Shown: piece after piece, positions 59,125 to 64,000 of the stretch
How positions within the stretch are numbered: position 1 is the first letter of the stretch
Layout of the letters: each line of letters starts with the position of its first letter
From: JBHBQE01 sp041776485
Lineage (GTDB): Bacteria; Bacillota; Clostridia; Lachnospirales; Lachnospiraceae
NCBI GenBank assembly: GCA_041776485.1
Contig: JBHBQE010000004.1
Location: 62,001-126,000, forward strand
Reading direction: 5' to 3'
Length of the DNA stretch: 64,000 nucleotides
The notes under the pieces: model-generated
Database searches by the model: none
What the model saw: the letters and a program-made list of their open reading frames with translations, nothing else
What the model was told of the DNA's origin: nothing
Position numbers and translations under genes: made by a program

Positions 59125-60963
59125 TTACTCCACAGTTACTGATTTTGCAAGATTCCTAGGTTTATCAATATCACAACCACGATCTAATGCCACGTAGTAG
59201 GCAAAAAGCTGCAGCGGCACCACCCCTAATATAGGCTGTAAAAATTTGTTTGTATAAGGCAAAGCAAAAATTCCGTCTGCTTGGGATTTTAACATTTCCT
59301 CTCCTTTGCATGTAGTTAACAGAAGTACATCAGCTCCTCTGGATTTCACTTCGACTATATTGGATCTGGTTTTTTCCAAAAGCGGCTCATACATTGCAAG
59401 TGCCACAACTAATGTCCCGGGCTCAATCAGAGAAATAGTACCATGCTTAAGTTCACCTGCTGCATAAGACTCTGAATGTACATAAGAAATCTCCTTAAGC
59501 TTTAAGGATCCCTCAAGCCCCAAAGCATAATCCAGATGTCTGCCTATGAAAAATACCGTTGTATGATTAAAGTGATTAGATGCCTCCTTTTGATACTCCT
59601 TGATATTGGAAAGCACCTCCTCAAGCTTTGCGGGCAATGCCAAAAACTCCTTTACAATATCATCATATACTTCATCGGATATAGCTTTTCTTTCACCCGC
59701 AAAATATACCCCTAAAAGAATTAAAAGAGACATTTGTGTTGTATATGCCTTGGTGGTAGCCACGGCTATTTCCGGTCCAGCCCAAGTATAGCACGTAATA
59801 TCTGATTCTCTGGCTATAGAACTTCCCACCACATTTACTATGGAGAGTACCCTGGCACCACAACTCTTTGCCTCCCTAAGGGCTGCAACTGAGTCCGCAG
59901 TTTCTCCGGATTGGCTTATAATTATAACAAGTGTATTTCCGTCTACTAATGGATTGGAATATCTGAATTCCGATGCCAGCACCACCTCCACCGGAATTTT
60001 CAGTAATTCCTCCAGCACATATTTACCAACTACTCCCACATGATAAGCCGAACCGCAGGCAGTAATATATATTTTATGAACATCCTTTAGGAAATCAGGT
60101 TCTTTAGATAGTTCTTCAAAAAATATTTTTCCATTATCAATCCTTGGGGTAATGGTATTTTTTACAGCAACAGGCTGCTCCATAATTTCCTTTAACATAA
60201 AATGCGCATATCCGCCTTTTTCAGCAGCAGTGACATCCCAATCTATGGTTTTTACCTCTTTCCCAATAATGCAGGCGTCCTTATCATATACCTGTACCTG
60301 CTTGGGAGTAATAACTGCCAGCTCATAGTCCTCCATATAGGATACAGACCGAGTATAGGGCACAATAGCGGTAATATCAGAGGCAATATAATTGACTCCG
60401 TCTCCATATCCAATAAGCAAAGGTGCGTCTTTCCTGGCGGCAATAATCTGCTCTGGATTGTCTGTACAAAGTATTCCCATTGCATAGGCGCCCCTTATGC
60501 GTTCCAGCACCTTATATACCGCGTCTATAATATTCATGCCCTGGCTGTAATAATATTCCAGCAATTGGGCTATTACCTCGGTATCTGTATCAGAGAAAAA
60601 GGTTATTCCCCGCCTTATTAAAAATTCCTTTATTTCAAGATAATTTTCAATAATCCCATTATGCACCACCGCAATTTTATTTTCTCCTCCCAAATGGGGG
60701 TGTGCATTAACATCATTCGGTTCGCCATGAGTTGCCCATCTGGTGTGACCTATTCCGGTTTTACCCTCCAACTTTTCCTTGCTTTCGATAAACTCCCTAA
60801 GAGCAGAAATACGTCCCTTAGTTTTCCTGACGGATATCTCCCCAGTATCATCGATGACAGCCACTCCTGCCGAATCGTACCCTCTGTATTCTAATCTTTC
60901 CAACCCCTCTAAAAGCATCGGTAATGCTTTGGTTTTTCCTGCCATTCCTATTATTCCGCACAT
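59125..60963 (-). CDS. glmS: Glutamine-fructose-6-phosphate aminotransferase
   Basis: 612 residues; makes glucosamine-6-phosphate, the first step to UDP-GlcNAc. The mature N-terminus is MCGIIGMAG with the catalytic Cys2 of the glutaminase domain (residues 2-230). Two SIS sugar-isomerase domains follow (SQSGETADS near residue 350, GRHLDYALGLEGSLKLKE near residue 480), and the C-terminus KSVTVE is conserved. The 202-bp region upstream has a normal promoter and no glmS ribozyme that I can recognise. Confidence 0.96.
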   Translation of the reverse strand: MCGIIGMAGKTKALPMLLEGLERLEYRGYDSAGVAVIDDTGEISVRKTKGRISALREFIESKEKLEGKTGIGHTRWATHGEPNDVNAHPHLGGENKIAVVHNGIIENYLEIKEFLIRRGITFFSDTDTEVIAQLLEYYYSQGMNIIDAVYKVLERIRGAYAMGILCTDNPEQIIAARKDAPLLIGYGDGVNYIASDITAIVPYTRSVSYMEDYELAVITPKQVQVYDKDACIIGKEVKTIDWDVTAAEKGGYAHFMLKEIMEQPVAVKNTITPRIDNGKIFFEELSKEPDFLKDVHKIYITACGSAYHVGVVGKYVLEELLKIPVEVVLASEFRYSNPLVDGNTLVIIISQSGETADSVAALREAKSCGARVLSIVNVVGSSIARESDITCYTWAGPEIAVATTKAYTTQMSLLILLGVYFAGERKAISDEVYDDIVKEFLALPAKLEEVLSNIKEYQKEASNHFNHTTVFFIGRHLDYALGLEGSLKLKEISYVHSESYAAGELKHGTISLIEPGTLVVALAMYEPLLEKTRSNIVEVKSRGADVLLLTTCKGEEMLKSQADGIFALPYTNKFLQPILGVVPLQLFAYYVALDRGCDIDKPRNLAKSVTVE

Positions 60964-61006
60964 AATATGCCTCCAGCATAAAGCCCTTAATATTCAATAT
61001 AATTTC

Positions 61007-61044
61007 ACAAAGTAATATTATACACTTTGTCCGTCATAATACAA
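61007..61044 (-). promoter_or_regulatory. glmS promoter with a dyad over the -10
   Basis: TTGTAT (61044-61039), 16 bp, TATAAT (61022-61017) on the minus strand. An inverted repeat with 7-base arms ACAAAGT/ACTTTGT (61007-61030) spans the -10, a possible operator. Confidence 0.5.
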
Positions 61045-61088
61045 GAAAAATCCCCTGTTTAACAAGACCTGTCAACAATTCTGCAGGA

Positions 61089-61117
61089 TTGTAGCCACTA
61101 TTTTTTCTAATTATAAA
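61089..61117 (+). promoter_or_regulatory. Promoter of the TlpA-like gene
   Basis: TTGTAG, 17 bp, TATAAA on the plus strand, 72 bases before ATG 61190. Confidence 0.45.
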
Positions 61118-61189
61118 GCACCATATTTAAAATTATGATACACTATGAACCTGTATTCTTGATTATTGATGAAAGGATTGTTGATTATT

Positions 61190-61741
61190 ATGAAAAGATT
61201 ATTGCCATTACTTATATGTACAATGCTAATTTTATTATCAGGCTGTGGATACGAAGATACCCGAGAGGTGGGAATCCCCTATTCCGACGATGAACAACCT
61301 GATACAAAACAAACTGCCCAAGCCTCCTTGCAAGCTCTTGACTTAAATACAGAGGATATTAATGGCAAAGCTGTAAATAATGACTTAATAAAGGATTCCT
61401 CTGTAGTTATAGTAAATTTTTGGGAGCCCTGGTGCGGACCCTGTGTCGGAGAAATCCCGGATATAGATCGTCTATATAATTCCTACAAAGATCAGGGGCT
61501 TATGGTTATTGGAGTATTCTCAACCGTTGCAATGGAGAATGATGTAAAATCCATAATAGATGAAAATAATATTTCATATCCCATTATAAAAATGAATGAG
61601 AATATGCAAAAATTTACTACAGAATATGTGCCCACTACATATTTTTTTGACAAGGACGGAAATCTCCTGTCCCCGGAGCCAATAGTCGGTGCAAACAGCT
61701 ATGAAGACTGGGAAAAAATTATACAGAATTATCTTAAGTAA
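61190..61741 (+). CDS. TlpA-like thioredoxin lipoprotein
   Basis: 183 residues from ATG 61190; the in-frame TTG 61166 would put extra residues before a perfect lipoprotein signal, so the later start is preferred. The signal peptide ends in the lipobox LLSGC. Residues 60-183 are a thioredoxin fold with the redox pair in EPWCGPCVGE and the cis-proline region EYVPTTYFFDKDG. It sits on the outer face of the membrane and probably reduces disulfides in exported proteins or supports cytochrome or metal maturation; no partner is adjacent. It converges with rfbC, with one base between the stops. Confidence 0.9.
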   Translation: MKRLLPLLICTMLILLSGCGYEDTREVGIPYSDDEQPDTKQTAQASLQALDLNTEDINGKAVNNDLIKDSSVVIVNFWEPWCGPCVGEIPDIDRLYNSYKDQGLMVIGVFSTVAMENDVKSIIDENNISYPIIKMNENMQKFTTEYVPTTYFFDKDGNLLSPEPIVGANSYEDWEKIIQNYLK

Positions 61742-61742
61742 T

Positions 61743-62306
61743 CTATTTATTAAACTGGGAAATTCCTTCCCACTCAGTATCCTTACCGGATAAAATCAAG
61801 TCCTCTACTCTCATGCCTGAGGGTAGAGGCCATTTTATACCTATTTCAGGATCTGACCAGAGTATTCCCCCCTCATCATTTCCATGATAGAAATCACTGC
61901 ACTTATAGGCAAATTCTGCATAATCGGAAAGCACCACAAAGCCATGGGCAAAATTCTTGGGAATAAAAAACTGCTTTTTATTTTCAGCAGATAAATGTAC
62001 ACCATACCACTTACCAAAGGTTTCCGAACCTTTTCTGATATCTACTGCCACATCGAAAACCTCACCGGAAATAACCCTTACCAGCTTATCCTGAGGATAG
62101 TTAATTTGGAAATGCAAACCTCTAAGCACACCCTTTTTAGAAGAGGATTGGTTGTCCTGGACAAACTCCACATCTATTCCGGCAGCTTTAAAATCATTAT
62201 AATTATAGGTTTCCAGAAAATATCCCCTTTCATCTCCAAATACAGTTGGTTCAATAACCTTAAGCCCCTTAATCTCACCACAATCATAAACCTTAATCTG
62301 TCCCAT
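61743..62306 (-). CDS. rfbC: dTDP-4-dehydrorhamnose 3,5-epimerase
   Basis: 187 residues with the cupin fold of RmlC: FGDERGYFLETYN, then VLRGLHFQ with the catalytic His, KLVRVISGEVFDVAVDIR, and FFIPKNFAHGFVVL. It inverts C3 and C5 of dTDP-4-keto-6-deoxyglucose on the way to dTDP-L-rhamnose. It stands alone here; an RmlD-like gene lies at the left edge, 61 kb away, and no rmlA or rmlB is in the window. The gene follows the sirtuin gene with an 84-bp gap that contains a good promoter. Confidence 0.93.
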   Translation of the reverse strand: MGQIKVYDCGEIKGLKVIEPTVFGDERGYFLETYNYNDFKAAGIDVEFVQDNQSSSKKGVLRGLHFQINYPQDKLVRVISGEVFDVAVDIRKGSETFGKWYGVHLSAENKKQFFIPKNFAHGFVVLSDYAEFAYKCSDFYHGNDEGGILWSDPEIGIKWPLPSGMRVEDLILSGKDTEWEGISQFNK

Positions 62307-62370
62307 GATATTCCTCTTTCAAAAAATGGATATAATCCTCACCTGTCACATACGGTATAGCAACAGCCTC

Positions 62371-62399
62371 ATTATATTTTAATTCCCGAATTAATTCAA
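62371..62399 (-). promoter_or_regulatory. Possible rfbC promoter
   Basis: TTGAAT (62399-62394), 17 bp, TATAAT (62376-62371) on the minus strand; the -35 lies in the last codons of the sirtuin gene. Confidence 0.5.
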
Positions 62400-63152
62400 C
62401 AGCCTTACAGCCTTAAAAACTTCACCTATCGGCTCATGAAATACCAAATCCGCTCTTTCCTCTACAGAAAGTCTGTCCCTATTGATTATAATTAAATATT
62501 TTCCTGTAAATTCATATACTAAAGAAGCGGCAGGATATACCTGTATTGAAGTTCCGCCCACAATAAGGCAATCGGCTGTATGTATCCAATCCCTTGCCAT
62601 ATCCCACGCCTTAGGCGGCAGGGATTCCCCGTATAATGTAACCTCCGGCCTTACCATGCCGCTCTTGCAGTCACACATGGGAATTACATCATTATTTTCA
62701 AAAATATAGTCGGCATTATATTTTTTGCCACAATAAGAGCAATAATTTCTTTTGGTACTTCCATGAATTTCTGCCACCTTTATACTCCCAGCCTCCTGGT
62801 GAAGTCCATCTATGTTTTGGGTAATAATACCTATAAGCTTCCCTTGTTTTTCCAATTTTGCAAGCACAGTATGTGCCGGATTGGGAAGTATTCCCCTGGT
62901 ATCAAGTTTCTGTCTGTAATATGTATAAAAGACCCTTGGCTCTTTATGCAGACAAGCTGAACTTAAAAGGTATTCGGGAGAGTATTGGGAAAATTCCACA
63001 TCATTTTGGTTGTATAACCCATCCTTACTTCTGAAATCCGGTATTCCGGATTCTGTAGAAACTCCGGCACCTCCAAAGAATACTACATTCTTTGAATCAG
63101 TTAGAATCTGATTTAATTTATTTAATCTTTCTATAAAATCCTGATTCAACAT
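62391..63152 (-). CDS. cobB: NAD-dependent protein deacylase (sirtuin)
   Basis: 253 residues from ATG 63152 (GTG 63158 is the alternative). The NAD site is GGAGVSTESGIPDFRSKDG, the catalytic histidine follows ITQNIDGLHQEAG (in EIHGS), and the zinc site is CSYCGKKY with CDCKSG. It removes acetyl or longer acyl groups from protein lysines using NAD. It is 10 bases downstream of the glutaredoxin start-to-stop unit, so it is likely co-transcribed with it. Confidence 0.93.
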   Translation of the reverse strand: MLNQDFIERLNKLNQILTDSKNVVFFGGAGVSTESGIPDFRSKDGLYNQNDVEFSQYSPEYLLSSACLHKEPRVFYTYYRQKLDTRGILPNPAHTVLAKLEKQGKLIGIITQNIDGLHQEAGSIKVAEIHGSTKRNYCSYCGKKYNADYIFENNDVIPMCDCKSGMVRPEVTLYGESLPPKAWDMARDWIHTADCLIVGGTSIQVYPAASLVYEFTGKYLIIINRDRLSVEERADLVFHEPIGEVFKAVRLLN

Positions 63153-63168
63153 ATTCACTTACCTGTTT

Positions 63169-63402
63169 TTATCGATTTTCTCTCAGCCATGAAATAATAT
63201 CCATGCTTTCATACATTGGCTTTTCATCTATAAACAAACAGGGCACCTGGCTTTTACCGCCGATTTCTATCAGTCTTTTATTAGCCTCACTATCCTTGTT
63301 TATATCAAAAAGCACAACATCGTTTCTTCCCTCTTTTTCTATTTCAGACAATACTCTTTTACAATATGGGCAAGTACTCATTATAAACAATTCCAGTTTC
63401 AT
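63169..63402 (-). CDS. Glutaredoxin-like protein
   Basis: 77 residues from ATG 63402, chosen over GTG 63420 because AGGAGG lies just before the ATG. The redox motif is TCPYCKRV near residue 10, and SQVPCLFIDEKPMYES holds the cis-proline. Small proteins of this group reduce disulfides or glutathione-type mixed disulfides; in a Clostridium-like cell the partner may be another thiol. It follows the transporter gene by eight bases. Confidence 0.9.
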   Translation of the reverse strand: MKLELFIMSTCPYCKRVLSEIEKEGRNDVVLFDINKDSEANKRLIEIGGKSQVPCLFIDEKPMYESMDIISWLRENR

Positions 63403-63410
63403 ATTTCCTC

Positions 63411-64000
63411 CTATCTCCACTGAAAATCAATTATTCCTATTATATATATTACAATAATAGCAACCGGTACCACATACTTAAAAACGGGTCTCATCCAGCT
63501 TTGGACTTTAATCCCCTCCCCGCTATTGGCTTCCTTTACAAAACTGTCCCAACCCCATCCAAAGCGATCATTGGTACAAAAGATTGAAATAGTTAATGCC
63601 CCCAAAGGAAGTAAATTATTACTTACAATAAAATCCCAAAAATCCAACCAGGACGAACCTTCACCAAAGGGCTGGAAATCCAAAACACTAAAACCAAGAG
63701 CAGTGGTTAAAGCTAATATAAATACTATAATAGCACATATTATACTGCCTTTCACCCTATTTACCCCTGTAATTTCCCTAAAACAGGCTAAAATATTTTC
63801 AAATACTGCAAGTTCTGTTGAAAATGCCGCAAAAACCATGAACAGGAAAAACAAGCTGCCCCAGATTCTGCCCGCCGGCATATTGGCAAAAACTGTTGCC
63901 ATAGTGTCAAATAATAGTGCAGGACCTGCACCCACCTCACTATTGTAGGCGAAACATGAAGGGAATATTATTAATCCTGCCATAATTGCCACCAGGGTAT
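63411..64000 (-). CDS. SNF-family sodium-dependent transporter, C-terminal part
   Basis: About 196 residues of the C-terminal end; the frame is open through the right edge (TLVAIMAGLIIFPSCFAY). The block GAGPALLFDTMATVFANMP and SLFFLFMVFAAFSTELAVFEN are typical of the neurotransmitter:sodium symporter family, which moves amino acids or amines with sodium. At least five membrane helices are visible. The substrate cannot be deduced from this part. Confidence 0.9.
   Translation of the reverse strand, partial: TLVAIMAGLIIFPSCFAYNSEVGAGPALLFDTMATVFANMPAGRIWGSLFFLFMVFAAFSTELAVFENILACFREITGVNRVKGSIICAIIVFILALTTALGFSVLDFQPFGEGSSWLDFWDFIVSNNLLPLGALTISIFCTNDRFGWGWDSFVKEANSGEGIKVQSWMRPVFKYVVPVAIIVIYIIGIIDFQWR

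Noticed and set aside
61166..61189. TTG 61166 as start of the TlpA-like gene
   Set aside because: It would put extra residues ahead of a perfect lipoprotein signal peptide beginning at ATG 61190.

Overview
The window is AT-rich, low-GC Firmicute DNA, most likely from a motile anaerobic member of the Lachnospiraceae (Clostridia). The evidence is the set of gene families: a single-chain glycyl-tRNA synthetase, CvfB, QueH, a YjfB-type motility protein, a BspA-like leucine-rich-repeat protein, a NuoE-NuoF fusion beside a GltD-like flavoprotein, AAGGAGG ribosome-binding sites, and TTGACA/TATAAT promoters with 17-bp spacers. Genus cannot be settled from the sequence alone.

Bases 1-31,461 are one long minus-strand accessory cluster of tightly packed, often ATGA-overlapping genes; it continues past the left edge. 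It encodes glycosyltransferases, FkbM and class I methyltransferases, a PIG-L deacetylase, two soluble sulfatase/alkaline-phosphatase-fold proteins, an APS-kinase-like kinase, radical SAM enzymes, two LicD-type transferases and a core of phosphonate genes. The core holds PEP mutase fused to a TagD-like nucleotidyltransferase, phosphonopyruvate decarboxylase, a separate TagD-like enzyme, a TagD-oxidoreductase fusion, a winged-helix/LicC-like/SHMT-like fusion and a HisC-like aminotransferase. The best reading is a pathway that makes a C-P bonded unit, activates it with a nucleotide and puts it on a surface or flagellar glycan. Two further features stand out. A small Rossmann-like domain recurs in about a dozen otherwise unrelated proteins. 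Poly-G/C tracts of 7-10 bases lie in six open frames and look like phase-variation switches. An AAA+ ATPase gene (DUF4143) with its own promoter and two spaced operator-like dyads sits in the middle.

Bases 31,487-38,655 hold a second radical SAM gene, glyS, a one-pass membrane protein, a secreted LRR protein and a secreted transglutaminase-like protein. Bases 38,925-48,623 are housekeeping: prfB (no programmed frameshift) with ctpA; tRNA-Thr(GGU)-thyA-folA-queH; an AlkD-like repair protein; tRNA-Thr(CGU); a lytic transglycosylase pair behind a sigma-28-like promoter; nrdR; ychF; a YjfB-like gene with a structured leader; and cvfB.

Bases 48,755-64,000 carry an acyl-ACP thioesterase and a self-contained tRNA-Gln(CUG) unit whose 5' leader is three 63-bp repeats, each folding into three hairpins. 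Next come yitT, a two-gene electron-bifurcating transhydrogenase-like complex, a secreted protein with an apparently dead transglutaminase domain and six C-terminal modules, and a stand-alone FakA/YloV C-terminal domain. The window ends with an AI-2E family transporter, glmS, a TlpA-like lipoprotein, rfbC, a sirtuin, a glutaredoxin and the end of an SNF-family transporter.

The strongest candidates for something undescribed are the phase-variable, nucleotide-activated phosphonate glycan cluster with its shared Rossmann domain, and the hairpin-array leader of tRNA-Gln.
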